Origin: Stutzerimonas stutzeri
GTDB taxonomy: Bacteria; Pseudomonadota; Gammaproteobacteria; Pseudomonadales; Pseudomonadaceae
Reading direction: 5' to 3'
DNA length: 64,000 nt
Assembly (NCBI GenBank): GCA_019056435.1
Contig: CP077641.1
Span: 4,402,001-4,466,000, forward strand
The translations under genes and the position numbers were made by a program. This document shows positions 33,838 to 44,698 of this stretch, one piece after another. Each line of letters starts with the position of its first letter. Position 1 is the first letter of the stretch. The notes beneath the pieces are model-generated. The model worked only from the letters and a program-made list of their open reading frames with translations, had not been told where the DNA came from and did no database searches.

Positions 33838-34591
33838 TCTGCACGGGCCTCGGTTTCGACCTGATCGCCCGTCTTGCCAAAACGGCGTTGGCGTGTGGCG
33901 AAATCAGCGAGCGCGGTTCGCATTGCGTCGTGTTTGAAATCCGGCCAGAACAGGTCTGAAAAATAAAGTTCGGCGTAAGCCAGCTGCCACAACAGGAAGT
34001 TGCTTATGCGCCGCTCCCCGCCCGTGCGAATGCACAGGTCCGGCGCTGGCGTATCGCCCGTCGCAAGATAGCTCTGGAAAAGCGCCGGACTGATCTCATC
34101 AGGCTGCAGGCGCCCGTCCTGTGCTTCCCGTGCCATTCGCTGGGCCGCCTGTAGGATGTCCCACTGGCCGCCGTAGTTCGCCGCGACCTGCAGGATGAAG
34201 CGACCACGCCCAGCCGTCATTTCCTCGGCCTCGAGCATGGCGGTTTGCAGCTCGGGATGAAACCGGCTGCGGTCACCGATGATGCGCAGGCTGATGTCGT
34301 TGTCGTTGAGCCGGCGCGCCTCACGCCGCAGCGCGGAAAGGAACAGCTCCATGAGCGCCCCACCTCGTCGGCCGGACGCTGCCAGTTTTCGCTGGAAAAC
34401 GCGAACAGGGTAAGCACCTCGACACCCGCCTCGGCACAGACCTCGATAACCGCCCTCACCGCGTCGACTCCAGCCTTGTGCCCGGCCACGCCCGGCAACA
34501 AGCGCCTCTTGGCCCAACGGTTGTTGCCATCCATGATGATTGCGACATGACGGGGTACATTCCGCATGGCAATCGGCCTGACCTTTTCCAT
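33831..34591 (-). CDS. uppS: Di-trans,poly-cis-undecaprenyl diphosphate synthase UppS, frameshifted in this sequence
   Basis: Cis-prenyltransferase that builds the C55 carrier for peptidoglycan and LPS. The N-terminal part has the catalytic Asp in [16 protein letters not shown] and the substrate-binding [13 protein letters not shown]. The remainder ([19 protein letters not shown] ... [19 protein letters not shown]) is in another frame. A missing base in cccc at 34358-34361 explains the break and gives 253 aa. The 3' end overlaps the start of cdsA by seven bases. Confidence 0.94.
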
Positions 34592-34738
34592 GAAACGACT
34601 CTACCTGCGCTCAAACACGCTGCGAACAAAAGTAGGAACTGACGTGCCAGCCCCAGGGGTTGGGGCTCGATAGCCCCTGCCCGCCGGGTTACGACAGGCG
34701 CCAACATGAGCAGGGCGAAAACGACACCCAACACCGGC

Positions 34739-35296
34739 TCACACCGCCATCAGGTCGCTTTCCTTGGCTTCCAGCGCCTTGTCGATCTCAGCGACATACT
34801 TGTCGGTCAGCTTTTGAACGTCATCTTGGGCGCGGCGTTCCTCGTCTTCACTGATTTCCTTCTCTTTGACCAGATCCTTCAGCTGAGCCAGCGCATCACG
34901 GCGGATGTTGCGCACCGCTACGCGCGCGTTCTCGGCCTCGGCACGCGCCTGCTTGGAGTAACCCTTGCGTGTTTCCTCGGTGAGTGCCGGCATCGGGACG
35001 CGAATGGTCGTGCCCGCAGTAGCTGGATTGAGGCCGAGATCAGAGGTCATGATGGCCTTTTCGACGGCCTGGATCATGCTGCGATCGAACACGGTCAGCG
35101 CCAGTGTGCGGGAGTCTTCGGCAGTCACGTTGGCAACCTGACGCAGCGGCGTATCCGCTCCGTAGTAAGGCACCATGACGTTATCGAGAATGCTCGGATG
35201 CGCACGACCAGTGCGGATCTTGGCAAAGGCATGCCCCAGCGACTCCAGGGATTTCTTCATGCGCTCCTGCGCGTCTTGCTTGATCTCGTTGATCAT
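34739..35296 (-). CDS. frr: Ribosome recycling factor
   Basis: Splits post-termination ribosomes together with EF-G. The 185-aa protein starts [20 protein letters not shown] (ATG at 35296) and has the conserved [21 protein letters not shown], then [15 protein letters not shown] and [14 protein letters not shown]. Its start overlaps the pyrH stop (ATGA, 35293-35296). A 147-base spacer with no gene separates it from uppS. Confidence 0.97.
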   Translation of the reverse strand: MINEIKQDAQERMKKSLESLGHAFAKIRTGRAHPSILDNVMVPYYGADTPLRQVANVTAEDSRTLALTVFDRSMIQAVEKAIMTSDLGLNPATAGTTIRVPMPALTEETRKGYSKQARAEAENARVAVRNIRRDALAQLKDLVKEKEISEDEERRAQDDVQKLTDKYVAEIDKALEAKESDLMAV

Positions 35297-36036
35297 TGGT
35301 TCGCTTCCTCGATGAGGGTGCCTTCGGCGCCGCCGAGCACGATATTCAGCAGGGCTCCGGGCTTGTTCATGTTGAATACACGCAGCGGCATATTGTGATC
35401 GCGGCACAGACAGATCGCGGTCAGGTCCATCACACCGAGCTTGCGGTCGAGCACCTCGTCGTAACTCAGCTGCTCGAACTTTTCCGCGTTCGGATCCTTG
35501 AATGGGTCGGCGGTGTAGACGCCATCGACCTTTGTTGCCTTGAGCACGACGTCCGCATGGATCTCGATCGCTCGCAGGCAGGCAGCCGAATCGGTGGTAA
35601 AGAAGGGATTGCCGGTGCCGGCGGAGAAGATCACCACCTCGCCGCTCTTCAGGTGGCGCATGGCCTTGCGGCGATCGTAGTGATCCGTGACCCCCACCAT
35701 CGAAATCGACGACATGACCAGCGCCGGGATGTTGGAGCGCTCCAGCGCATCACGCATGGCCAGTGCATTCATGACGGTGGCCAGCATACCCATGTGGTCT
35801 CCGGTGACGCGGTCCATTCCCGCCGCGGACAGCGCCGCGCCACGGAACAGGTTGCCGCCCCCGATCACCAACCCGACTTCAACGCCGATCCCCACCAGCT
35901 GCCCCACTTCCAGCGCCATGCGATCGAGCACCTTGGGATCGATACCGAAGTCTTCCGATCCCATGAGCGCTTCGCCGCTCAATTTGAGCAGGATGCGTTT
36001 ATAGCGAGGATTGCGTGCACTCATCTGCTGAGCCAT
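35293..36036 (-). CDS. pyrH: UMP kinase
   Basis: Bacterial hexameric UMP kinase of the amino-acid-kinase fold, forming UDP and inhibited by UTP. The 247-aa protein starts [24 protein letters not shown] (ATG at 36036). It has [34 protein letters not shown], and [20 protein letters not shown], then [15 protein letters not shown]. Coupled to frr. The frame continues upstream without homology. Confidence 0.97.
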   Translation of the reverse strand: MAQQMSARNPRYKRILLKLSGEALMGSEDFGIDPKVLDRMALEVGQLVGIGVEVGLVIGGGNLFRGAALSAAGMDRVTGDHMGMLATVMNALAMRDALERSNIPALVMSSISMVGVTDHYDRRKAMRHLKSGEVVIFSAGTGNPFFTTDSAACLRAIEIHADVVLKATKVDGVYTADPFKDPNAEKFEQLSYDEVLDRKLGVMDLTAICLCRDHNMPLRVFNMNKPGALLNIVLGGAEGTLIEEANQ

Positions 36037-36171
36037 TGGCGTTGTCTCTCCTGCGGCGTTGTATGACTGGCCGATTGGCCGGCCTGAAAATATCTGCGCT
36101 ATGACAGCGCGAGCAAGGCTTGGTGCCACGCGATGACTAAAACGTGACGAAACTTTGCTTCCCCAATTCGA

Positions 36172-36205
36172 CAAAGAGGCCGCGCGCGTGAGCGGGCAGC
36201 CTCTT
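36172..36205 (-). terminator. Probable terminator hairpin after tsf
   Basis: aagaggc (36174-36180) pairs with gcctctt (36199-36205) around a GC-rich internal segment. On the minus strand the stem is followed by TTTG only, so the U tract is weak. It lies 20 bases past the tsf stop. Confidence 0.5.
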
Positions 36206-36224
36206 CGAGGACAACGGAGCGATC

Positions 36225-37094
36225 TTACTGCTTGGTAGCGGCGACTTGCGCGGCAACCTCGGCGGCGAAGTCGACTTCGGCGCGCTCGATACCTTCACCC
36301 ACTTCGAACCGAACGAAGGAGATGATCTCGGCACCGGCTTTCTTCGCCAGATCGCCAACCTTGACGTCGGGGTCCTTGACGAACGGCTGCTCGACCAGGC
36401 TGGCCTCGGCCAGGAACTTGCTGATACGACCGGCAACCATCTTCTCGACGATCTCGGCCGGCTTGCCCTTGATCTTGTCTTCGTTCAACGCCATGAAGAT
36501 TTCCTTCTCCTTGGCGACCGCTTCCTCGGAAACCTGCGAAGGATCCAGGAACTGCGGGTTGCTTGCAGCGACGTGCATGGCGATCTCGCGCGCCAGCTCG
36601 ACATTACCGCCCTTCAGCGCAACCAGTACGCCGATGCGATGACCATGCAGGTAGGAACCGACCAGATCGGCCTGAACGCTGCTCAGGCGACGGATGTTCA
36701 CGTTCTCGCCGCACTTGGCGACCAGCGCTTCACGATCGGCTTCCTGGGCAGCGATCAACGGTGCGGCCTCGGTCATGTTCTCGGCGAAGGCCTTCTCGAT
36801 ACTGGCGTTGACGAACGCCTTGAAGTCGTCCTGCAGGGCCAGGAAGTCGGTCTGCGAGTTGACTTCGATGATCACGGCCCGCTTGTTGTCGTCAGAAACC
36901 TTGACGGCGATGGAGCCTTCAGCAGCGATGTTGCCAGCCTTCTTGGCGGCCTTGATCGCACCCGCGGCACGCATGTCATCAATGGCCTTCTCGATATCGC
37001 CACCGGCGGCGGTGAGCGCCTTTTTGCAATCCATCATGCCTTGGCCGGTGCGCTCGCGCAGTTCTTTAACCAGGGCTGCAGTGATCTCTGCCAT
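36225..37094 (-). CDS. tsf: Translation elongation factor Ts
   Basis: Guanine-nucleotide exchange factor for EF-Tu. The 289-aa protein starts [21 protein letters not shown] (ATG at 37094), with the TDF signature region ([18 protein letters not shown]) and the second family signature. The C-terminal region is rich in Ala/Lys. It lies downstream of rpsB with 127 bases between, the standard rpsB-tsf operon. Confidence 0.97.
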   Translation of the reverse strand: MAEITAALVKELRERTGQGMMDCKKALTAAGGDIEKAIDDMRAAGAIKAAKKAGNIAAEGSIAVKVSDDNKRAVIIEVNSQTDFLALQDDFKAFVNASIEKAFAENMTEAAPLIAAQEADREALVAKCGENVNIRRLSSVQADLVGSYLHGHRIGVLVALKGGNVELAREIAMHVAASNPQFLDPSQVSEEAVAKEKEIFMALNEDKIKGKPAEIVEKMVAGRISKFLAEASLVEQPFVKDPDVKVGDLAKKAGAEIISFVRFEVGEGIERAEVDFAAEVAAQVAATKQ

Positions 37095-37221
37095 GTTTGC
37101 AAATCCTCTCGATTCGGTTATTCGATCTCCGCCCTTCAGTCCGGGCGAACAATTCAGAAGTGGCAAAAAGGGGGCATAGCCCCTTCTTGTTCAACGGGTA
37201 TCAGCCAGGCGACAGCAGCAC

Positions 37222-37962
37222 TCAGCCTTGAGCGGCCTCGGGAGCCGTTTCCTCGACGAACTCGTCGGCACCGCCGGCGGTGTTCTGACGACCACGCAGG
37301 ACCGCGTCAGCCATGGAGCTCAGGTAGAGTTGCACGGCGCGAATGGCATCATCATTACCAGGGATGATGTAATCGACGCCTTCCGGGCTGCTGTTGGTGT
37401 CGACAACGCCGATCACCGGAATACCGAGCTTGTTGGCCTCGGAAATCGCGATGCGCTCGTGATCCACGTCGATAACGAACATGGCGTCCGGCAGACCACC
37501 CATATCCTTGATACCGCCCAGGCTGCGCTCGAGCTTCTCGAGATCGCGAGTGCGCATCAGCGCTTCTTTCTTGGTCAGCTTGTCGAACGTACCGTCTTGC
37601 GACTGAGCTTCCAGATCACGCAGACGCTTGATCGAGGCGCGAATGGTCTTGTAGTTCGTCAGCATGCCGCCCAACCAGCGATGATCGACGTACGGCGAAC
37701 CACAACGGGCCGCTTCTTCGCGAACGATCTTGCCAGCGGAGCGCTTGGTGCCTACGAACAGGATCTTGTTCTTGCCAGCAGCGAGCTTCTCAACGAAACG
37801 CAGTGCGTCGTTGAACATCGGCAGCGTCTGCTCGAGGTTGATGATATGAATCTTGTTGCGCGCGCCGAAAATGTACTTGTTCATTTTCGGGTTCCAGTAA
37901 CGGGTCTGGTGGCCGAAGTGCACACCGGCCTTCAGCATATCGCGCATGGTGACTTGAGACAT
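37222..37962 (-). CDS. rpsB: 30S ribosomal protein S2
   Basis: Ribosomal protein of the small-subunit head. The 246-aa sequence starts [33 protein letters not shown] (ATG at 37962, with AGGAAG upstream). Other landmarks are [53 protein letters not shown], and [29 protein letters not shown]. It has an untranslated leader of up to about 130 bases before a TATAAA-like -10 element, and leaders of this operon are S2-regulated in E. coli. Confidence 0.98.
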   Translation of the reverse strand: MSQVTMRDMLKAGVHFGHQTRYWNPKMNKYIFGARNKIHIINLEQTLPMFNDALRFVEKLAAGKNKILFVGTKRSAGKIVREEAARCGSPYVDHRWLGGMLTNYKTIRASIKRLRDLEAQSQDGTFDKLTKKEALMRTRDLEKLERSLGGIKDMGGLPDAMFVIDVDHERIAISEANKLGIPVIGVVDTNSSPEGVDYIIPGNDDAIRAVQLYLSSMADAVLRGRQNTAGGADEFVEETAPEAAQG

Positions 37963-38034
37963 GGGACTTCCTCGGATAGTCGGGTTAGGCCTCCACGCGT
38001 CCCGATATCCAACTCTTGCGAGCACCCAGGATAC

Positions 38035-38046
38035 CGTGTCGACACG
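38035..38046. promoter_or_regulatory. 12-bp palindrome in the rpsB leader
   Basis: cgtgtcgacacg is a perfect palindrome 73 bases upstream of the rpsB ATG, downstream of a possible -10 (TATAAA on the minus strand near 38093-38098). It could be a hairpin of the rpsB leader involved in feedback by S2. No family model was tested. Confidence 0.35.
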
Positions 38047-38250
38047 TGTGTGGGGTCAAGCTCTAGCGGGCACTCCCGCAGAGCGGCGCGTTTTATAGCA
38101 CAAAGGGGCACCTCAGGCTAGCGCATCTTTCATCGGCATGCGCTGCCCCAAGCGCCGAAAACCTGGTGTCGCCTGCAGGCCACCAGTGCTTTGGTTTATC
38201 ATCTGGCCTTTCGTTTTTCCGCCTGCGCCTCTTGGCGCCAAGAGGATTGC

Positions 38251-39033
38251 ATGACCGTATCGATAAAAACACCTGATGAAATAGAGAAGATGCGTGTAGC
38301 CGGTCGCCTGGCCGCCGAAGTACTGGAAATGATCGGCGAATACGTCAAGCCCGGTGTTACTACCGAAGAGCTCGACCGGCGATGCCATGACCATATCGTC
38401 AACGTCCAGCAGGCAATACCAGCCCCACTCAATTACAAGGGCTACCCGAAGTCGATCTGCACGTCGATCAACCATGTGGTCTGCCACGGTATCCCCAACG
38501 ACAAGCCGCTCAAGGATGGCGACATCCTCAACATTGATATCACCGTTATCAAGGACGGCTACCACGGCGACACCAGCAAGATGTTCCTTGTCGGCAGGGC
38601 GCCGGAATGGGCCGAGCGGCTCTGCCGGATCACCCAGGAATGCCTCTACAAGGGCATTGAGATCGTTCGACCAGGCGCCCGGCTGGGCGACATCGGCGAG
38701 GTGATCCAGAAACACGCGGAGAAGCACGGGTTCTCGGTCGTTCGTGAATACTGTGGTCACGGCATCGGCAAGGTCTTCCACGAAGAGCCGCAAGTGCTTC
38801 ACTATGGCCGCGCCGGCACGGGCCTCGAACTGAAAGAAGGCATGACCTTCACCATCGAGCCGATGATCAATCAAGGCCGCTCCGAAACCCGCCTGCTGGG
38901 CGACGGCTGGACTGCGATCACCAAGGACCGGAAGCTGTCTGCGCAATGGGAACACACCATTGCGGTGACCGCTGATGGCTATGAAATCCTGACGCTACGC
39001 AGCGACGACACCATCGCCCGTACCTCGCCCTGA
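38251..39033 (+). CDS. map: Type I methionine aminopeptidase
   Basis: Removes the N-terminal Met from new proteins. The 260-aa pita-bread-fold enzyme has all five metal ligands in recognisable blocks: NHVVCHGIPNDKPLKDGDILNIDIT, GYHGDTSKMF, GHGIGKVFHEEP, TIEPMIN and WEHTIAVT. ATG at 38251 follows an AAGAGG Shine-Dalgarno. It is transcribed divergently from rpsB and followed by glnD after 28 bases. Confidence 0.97.
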   Translation: MTVSIKTPDEIEKMRVAGRLAAEVLEMIGEYVKPGVTTEELDRRCHDHIVNVQQAIPAPLNYKGYPKSICTSINHVVCHGIPNDKPLKDGDILNIDITVIKDGYHGDTSKMFLVGRAPEWAERLCRITQECLYKGIEIVRPGARLGDIGEVIQKHAEKHGFSVVREYCGHGIGKVFHEEPQVLHYGRAGTGLELKEGMTFTIEPMINQGRSETRLLGDGWTAITKDRKLSAQWEHTIAVTADGYEILTLRSDDTIARTSP

Positions 39034-39061
39034 TATCACCGGCCCCTTCTAGGAGACGATC

Positions 39062-41763
39062 ATGCCCCAGGTTGACCCCGATCTGTTCGATCGCAGCCAG
39101 TTCCAGGCCGAACTGGCGCTCAAAGCCAGCCCGATCGCAGCCTTCAAGAAGGTTATCCGCCGCGCCCGCGAGGTGCTCGACGAACGTTTTCTTGCCGGTC
39201 GCGACATCCGCCGCCTGATCGAAGATCGCGCCTGGTTCGTCGATCAGATCCTGCGTGCCGCCTGGGAGCGCTTCGACTGGAGCGCCGATGGCGAAATCGC
39301 ACTGGTGGCCGTGGGCGGTTACGGACGGGGCGAACTGCACCCCTATTCCGACATCGACCTGCTGATCCTCCTTGACGACAGCAACCAGGAAACCTTTCGC
39401 GACGCCATCGAAGGTTTTCTGACCCTGCTTTGGGACATCGGCCTTGAGGTCGGCCAAAGCGTACGCTCGGTTGCCGAGTGCGCAGAAGAGGCCCGCGCGG
39501 ACCTGACGGTCATCACCAACCTGATGGAAAGCCGGACGATTGCCGGCCCTGAACACCTGCGCCAGGAAATGCTCCGGGTGACCAGCCCGAGCGAGATGTG
39601 GCCCAGCAAGGATTTCTTCCTGGCCAAACGCGCCGAACAAGCAACCCGGCATTCGAAATACAACAACACCGAATACAACCTGGAACCCAACGTCAAGGGT
39701 TCGCCCGGTGGGCTGCGCGACATTCAGACCATCCTATGGATTGCGCGGCGCCAGTTCGGCAGCCTGAACCTGAGCGCCATCGTCGACCAGGGCTTTCTCA
39801 CCGAAGGCGAATACAGCCTGCTGGTTTCCAGCCAGGAATTCATCTGGCGCGTTCGCTACGGCCTGCACATGCTGGCCGGGCGCGCCGAGGATCGCCTGCT
39901 CTTCGATCACCAGCGCAGCCTGGCGGCAATGCTTGGCTACGAGGACAGCGACGCGAAGCTCGCCATCGAGCGATTCATGCAGAAGTACTACCGCGTGGTC
40001 ATGAGCATTTCCGAGCTCAGCGACCTGGTCGGGCAGCATTTTGCCGAGGTCATCCTCTGGGAAGGCGAAACGGGTCCTGCCGTGGCGCTGAACAGCCGAT
40101 TCGTGGTGCGTGACGGGTATCTGGAAGTCGCCAATGACTCGGTATTCAAACGCCGCCCGTTCGCCATCCTGGAGACGTTCGTCCTGCTCGCCCAACATCC
40201 CGAGATCCAGGGCGTACGCGCCGAAACGATCCGGTTGTTGCGTGATCACCGACACCTGATCGATGACGATTTCCGCAGCGACATCCGCAACACCAGCCTC
40301 TTCATCGAACTGTTCAAGTGCAAGGAAGGAATTCATCGCAACCTGCGCCGGATGAACCGCTATGGGATCCTGGGGCGCTATCTGCCGGAGTTCGGGCATA
40401 TCGTCGGCCAGATGCAGCACGACCTGTTCCACATATACACCGTCGACGCCCACACGCTGAACGTCATCAAGTACCTGCGCAAACTCAGCAAGCCGGGTGT
40501 CGCCGAGAAGTATCCGCTGGCCAGCAAGCTGGTAGAACGTCTACCGAAACCCGAGCTGATCTACATTGCCGGCCTTTACCACGACATCGCCAAGGGTCGT
40601 GGCGGTGATCACCCGAACTGGGCGCGGTAGATGCTCAAGCCTTTTGCGTTCGCCACAAACTCCCTGCCTGGGATACCCGCCTGGTGGTCTGGCTGGTCGA
40701 AAATCATCTGGCGATGTCGACCACCGCGCAGCGGAAGGATCTGTCCGACCCGCAGGTGATCAACGATTTCGCGCAACAGGTCGGTGACGAAACGCACCTG
40801 GACTATCTCTACGTGCTCACGGTCGCCGATATCAACGCGACCAATCCGACACTGTGGAACTCATGGCGTGCCAGCCTGTTGCGCCAGCTGTACACCGAAA
40901 CCAAGCGAGCGTTGCGCCGCGGCCTGGAAAATCCGCTCGACCGCGAGGAGCAGATCCGCCAGACCCAGCGCGCCGCACTCGACAATCTGGTGCGCAACGG
41001 CACCGACCCCGACGACGCCGAACAGCTCTGGGCGCAACTGGGGGACGACTACTTCATGCGCCACAGCTCTACCGACGTCGCCTGGCATACCGAGGCGATC
41101 ATCGAGCACCCAAGCGACGGCGGCCCGCTGGTTCTGATCAAGGAGACGACCCAGCGCGAGTTCGAAGGGGGCACGCAGATCTTCATCTATGCACCCGACC
41201 AGCATGACTTTTTTGCCGTAACGGTCGCCGCGATGGACCAGCTGAACCTGAACATCCACGATGCCCGGATCATCACCTCGAGCAGCCAGTTCACGCTCGA
41301 CACCTACATCGTGCTGGATGCCGACGGCAGCCCGATCGGCAACGACCCGGAGCGCACCGAGGAAATCCGCCAGGGCCTGATCGATGCCCTGCGCAACCCG
41401 GATGACTATCTGACCATCATCCAGAAACGCGTTCCTCGGCAGCTCAAGCACTTCGCCTTTCCGCCGCAGGTCACCATTCACAACGACATGCAGCGCCCGC
41501 AGACCATCATCGAGGTGGTCGCGCCTGACCGCCCGGGATTGCTGGCCCGTATCGGTCAGCTGTTCCTGGATTTCGATCTTTCGGTGCAGAACGCGAAAAT
41601 CGCCACGCTCGGCGAACGCGTCGAAGACGTGTTCTTTGTGACCAATGCGGATAATCAGCCGCTATCGGATCCGCAGCTGTGCCTCAAGCTACAGCAGGCG
41701 ATGATCAAGCAGCTCTCTCAGGAAAACGAGCGCCAACCATCACCCAGCAGCATCGTCATCTGA
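39062..41763 (+). CDS. glnD: Bifunctional [protein-PII] uridylyltransferase/uridylyl-removing enzyme GlnD, frameshifted in this sequence
   Basis: Primary nitrogen sensor that adds UMP to PII proteins when glutamine is low and removes it when high. The nucleotidyltransferase motif is [20 protein letters not shown]. The HD hydrolase domain is [17 protein letters not shown]. Two C-terminal ACT domains follow ([53 protein letters not shown]). The frame breaks inside the HD domain: a missing base in ccc at 40612-40614 restores [10 protein letters not shown] and a 900-aa protein. Strong Shine-Dalgarno (aggaga) before ATG 39062. Confidence 0.95.
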
Positions 41764-41782
41764 GCTGCCCCCGCTGCGACCG

Positions 41783-42112
41783 TCAGTCCCAGGGCTTTCC
41801 GCGGGTCTTGGCGGTCACCGGCAGCTTCTGCTGCATGGCCGCCTTGGCCAGGACATGGGCGCTGACCGGTGCGGTCAGGAATAAAAAGAGGGTGATCAGG
41901 ATCTCGTGCATGCTCAGCCCCTCACCCTGGTGGCTGAAAAAGATCATCGACCCAATGACAATGCCGCCTACGCCGAGCGTGGTGGCCTTGGTCGGGCCAT
42001 GCAGCCTGGTGAAGAAATCCGGCAGGCGATAGAGACCGATGGCGCCGACCAGCGCAAAGGCGCTGCCGACCAGAAGAAACAGACTCACCAGCACTTCGAT
42101 CCAGAATGGCAT
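41783..42112 (-). CDS. mnhG: Mrp/Mnh cation/proton antiporter subunit G
   Basis: Small subunit of the multi-subunit Na+(K+)/H+ antiporter. The 109-aa protein has three transmembrane helices (EVLVSLFLLVGSAFALVGAIGL; LGVGGIVIGSMIFF; ILITLFLFLTAPVSAHVLA). It contains the MnhG family motif GLYRLPDFFTRLHGPTKATTLG. It is the last gene of the operon and ends 19 bases from the convergent glnD stop. Confidence 0.93.
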   Translation of the reverse strand: MPFWIEVLVSLFLLVGSAFALVGAIGLYRLPDFFTRLHGPTKATTLGVGGIVIGSMIFFSHQGEGLSMHEILITLFLFLTAPVSAHVLAKAAMQQKLPVTAKTRGKPWD

Positions 42113-42121
42113 CGCAGGTCC

Positions 42122-42391
42122 TCAATCGATGATGTCACCGTGCAGCAGGTGCTTGCCCACCGCAACGGTACTGACGAAGCCCATCACTGCAATCAGCAGC
42201 GCGGCCTCGAAGAAAAGATCTGATGCCAGCCAGATGCCAAACAGCACGATCATGGCCAGCGCATTGATATAGAGCGTGTCGAGAGCCAGGACCCGGTCTG
42301 GCATGTCGGGTCCCTGCACCAGGCGCACCAGATTGAGAACCGCAGCGGCCCCGATCACACCCATGCACAGCGGAATTACGAACGCGAGCAT
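42122..42391 (-). CDS. mnhF: Mrp/Mnh cation/proton antiporter subunit F
   Basis: An 89-aa hydrophobic protein with three helices and the MnhF signature GPDMPDRVLALDTLYINALA. Its start overlaps the 3' end of mnhE by 16 bases and has its own Shine-Dalgarno (GGAGAT). Subunit F is needed for the assembly and activity of the complex. Confidence 0.93.
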   Translation of the reverse strand: MLAFVIPLCMGVIGAAAVLNLVRLVQGPDMPDRVLALDTLYINALAMIVLFGIWLASDLFFEAALLIAVMGFVSTVAVGKHLLHGDIID

Positions 42392-42873
42392 ACGAATATC
42401 TCCAGCAGCGGGGTTTCGTAGCGACTCTTCACTTCTGCTATCAGCGTTTCGATATCCGGAGCATCCAGCGCATGGATCAGCAACACCTTGTGATCGGCAC
42501 GCAGGGACGCCGAAACGGTCCCAGGCGTCAGCGAGATGATACTGGTCAGCACGGCAAGGACGAACGGATGCTCGATTTCCATCGGTACTTCGATGAATGC
42601 AGGTTGCAGCTGCCCGCGCGGGCCAAGTACCAGTTTGGCCACGTGGATATTGGCAACCGCGATGTCATAGAGCACCTTCAAGGTGAACCCCAGGAGCTTG
42701 AGCGGGCTCCGCACCGCGGGCACCTCGATGAGAAAACCTCGTACGAGCAGCGGGATCGCCCACCCCAGAAACAACCCGAGCAGCACATGGCCCGCGGCCC
42801 AGGTGTTGTTGAGCAGCAACCAGAGTAACGCCAGCAGCAGTGTCAGCGCCGGATTCGGCAGCAACCTTCTCAT
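42376..42873 (-). CDS. mnhE: Mrp/Mnh cation/proton antiporter subunit E
   Basis: A 165-aa subunit with N-terminal helices (ALTLLLALLWLLLNNTW; VLLGLFLGWAIPLLVRGF) and a cytoplasmic C-terminal domain (FVLAVLTSIISLTPGTVSASLR, KVLLIHALDAPD). The ATG at 42873 has a strong AGGAGAGG site. Read literally, the mnhD frame runs into this gene without a stop, giving an apparent D-E fusion. The ribosome site and an ATGA junction argue that two genes are normal. Confidence 0.9.
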   Translation of the reverse strand: MRRLLPNPALTLLLALLWLLLNNTWAAGHVLLGLFLGWAIPLLVRGFLIEVPAVRSPLKLLGFTLKVLYDIAVANIHVAKLVLGPRGQLQPAFIEVPMEIEHPFVLAVLTSIISLTPGTVSASLRADHKVLLIHALDAPDIETLIAEVKSRYETPLLEIFVCSRS

Positions 42874-44372
42874 GCGCCACCTCTCCTGGATGATCTGCAT
42901 ATAGGGCATCAGATCGAACAACTGAGCTGCCGCGGCCTGCACATACGCCTGGATGGGGTTTGCAGCCCCGACCATGACCAGGCTACCCAACAGCAGGCCG
43001 ACCGCCGCAGCCACCCGCACCGGGTCGGCCGGCGTCGCGACAGTCGCGGCATCGCTGGCTCGCCAGAACACCATGCTTCCGGCGCGGTTCAGTGCGATCA
43101 ACATGCCCAGGCCACCAATCAACACAACGGGCCAGAGGAGCGCCGCATCGATACCTGTGGGTACGGCGCGCAACAGCATGAGCTTGCCGATGAAGCCGGA
43201 GAACGGGGGCAAACCGGCAATCGAGATGGCCCCGGCGAAAAACATCGCGCCCAGCATCAACGGCTGCCGAACGGCCGGCGCCGACACCAGCTCCCTGCCG
43301 CATCCCCGCGCTGACGGGCGATCAGATCGGCAACCAGGAACAGCCCGCCAGAGATCAGCGTGCTGTGCAACAGGTAATACAGCGCCGCGGCGAGGCCGGT
43401 TTCCGAGCCAAGGGCGACACCCGCGAGCAACGTGCCGACCGATACCACCACCAGGTACGACAGCACCAGTTGCAGGTTTTGCGCCGCCAGCGCGCCCAGC
43501 ACACCACCGACCAGCGTCAGCATCGACAACGGCCATAACCAGTCAAGCACCATGCCCTCCAGCGTGCCCGCTTCACTCCCGTAGATCAGCGTGAAGACAC
43601 GGACGACTGCATAGAGGCCGAGCTTGGTCATGATCGCAAAGAGCGCAGCCACCGGGGCCGTCGCCGACGCATAGGCTCGCGGCAACCAGAAATACAGCGG
43701 CAGGATGGCGCCCTTCAGCCCGAAGACCACCAGCAACAGATAGCCAGCCGCCGCCAGCAGCGGCGCGTCGGCCGGGTCCGCCGCACCGACACGAACGGCC
43801 AGGTCGACCATGTTCAAGGTGCCGGTCAGGCCGTAGAGCATGCTGACCCCGATCAGGAAGAGCGAAGAGCCGAGCAGATTCAGCACAACGTAATGGATAC
43901 CGGCCTGAACACGCCGCGCCCCCTGCCCGTGCAACAGAAGCGCATACGAGGAAATCAGCAATACCTCGAAGAACACGAAAAGGTTGAACAGGTCGCCGGT
44001 CAGGAAGGCGCCATTGATACCCATCAGCTGGAACTGGAACAAGGCGTGGAAGTTCGGGCCACGCTCGTCATCGCCGCGACAGGCATAGAGCACGGCGAAG
44101 CCCGCCAGCCAGGACGTGACGAGCAGCATCAGGGCGCTCAGGCGGTCCAGCAACAGCATGATGCCGAACGGTGGCGCCCAGTCTCCCAGCCTGTAGGCCT
44201 GAAGCACGCCGGTATCCGCAACAGCCAGCAACCAAAGCGACAGCGGCACCAGTAACCAAGTGGCGACCAGCGACAGCAACCGCTTCACACGCAAGCTGGC
44301 GCGATGCAGAAGCAACAATGCGCAGCCCGTGAACAGCGGCAAGAGTATTGGCAGGATCATCGCGTGATTCAT
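42870..44372 (-). CDS. mnhD: Mrp/Mnh cation/proton antiporter subunit D, frameshifted in this sequence
   Basis: Large proton-translocating subunit related to complex I NuoN/NuoM. About 14 helices are visible, including FFEVLLISSYALLLHG, KGAILPLYFWLPRAYASATAPVAALFAIMTKLGLYAVVR (with the conserved Lys), and HSTLISGGLFLVADLI. The frame breaks at RQRGDAAG; a missing base in ccc 43293-43295 restores ELVSAPAVRQPLMLGAMFF. The end is uncertain: the frame runs into mnhE, while a TGA overlapping the mnhE ATG (42870) lies in another frame. The span 42870-44372 is a whole number of codons, so a second, compensating indel near the end is likely. The start overlaps mnhC by ATGA. Confidence 0.88.
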
Positions 44373-44698
44373 TCGCGCGGCTCCCGCCCGTCAACGTGGT
44401 CAGTGCGCAACTCGCCTAGCCCGCGCAGCGCAAGCACGACCACGAAGGCGGTCATGGCAAAGCCGATTACGATGGCCGTCAGAACCAATGCCTGCGGCAG
44501 GGGGTCGCCGTATTCGGCACTTCGCCCGATGACGGCGGGCGCGCCAGTGACGAGACGTCCCATGGCGAAGATGAACAGATTCACCGCGTAGGAAATCAGT
44601 GTCAGGCCCATCACCACCGGAAAGATACGCGCCCGCAGCAGCAGGTAGACGCCGCTGGCCGTCATGATCCCGAGGGTTATCGCCAGTACGGCTTCCAT
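44369..44698 (-). CDS. mnhC: Mrp/Mnh cation/proton antiporter subunit C
   Basis: A 109-aa NuoK-like subunit with three helices: VLAITLGIMTASGVYLLL, VVMGLTLISYAVNLFIFAMG, and LVLTAIVIGFAMTAFVVVLAL (which follows the conserved DPLPQA). The ATG at 44698 shares a base with the mnhA TAA (TAATG), so it is coupled. Its stop overlaps mnhD. Confidence 0.93.
   Translation of the reverse strand: MEAVLAITLGIMTASGVYLLLRARIFPVVMGLTLISYAVNLFIFAMGRLVTGAPAVIGRSAEYGDPLPQALVLTAIVIGFAMTAFVVVLALRGLGELRTDHVDGREPRE

Noticed and set aside
25754..34591. Genuine pseudogenes in lipid A, BAM and isoprenoid genes
   Set aside because: Essential genes with normal conservation on both sides of each one-base indel; sequencing error is far more likely.
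36246..37367. 373-codon frame antisense to tsf and into rpsB
   Set aside because: Spans two convergent-looking ribosomal genes; composition shadow.
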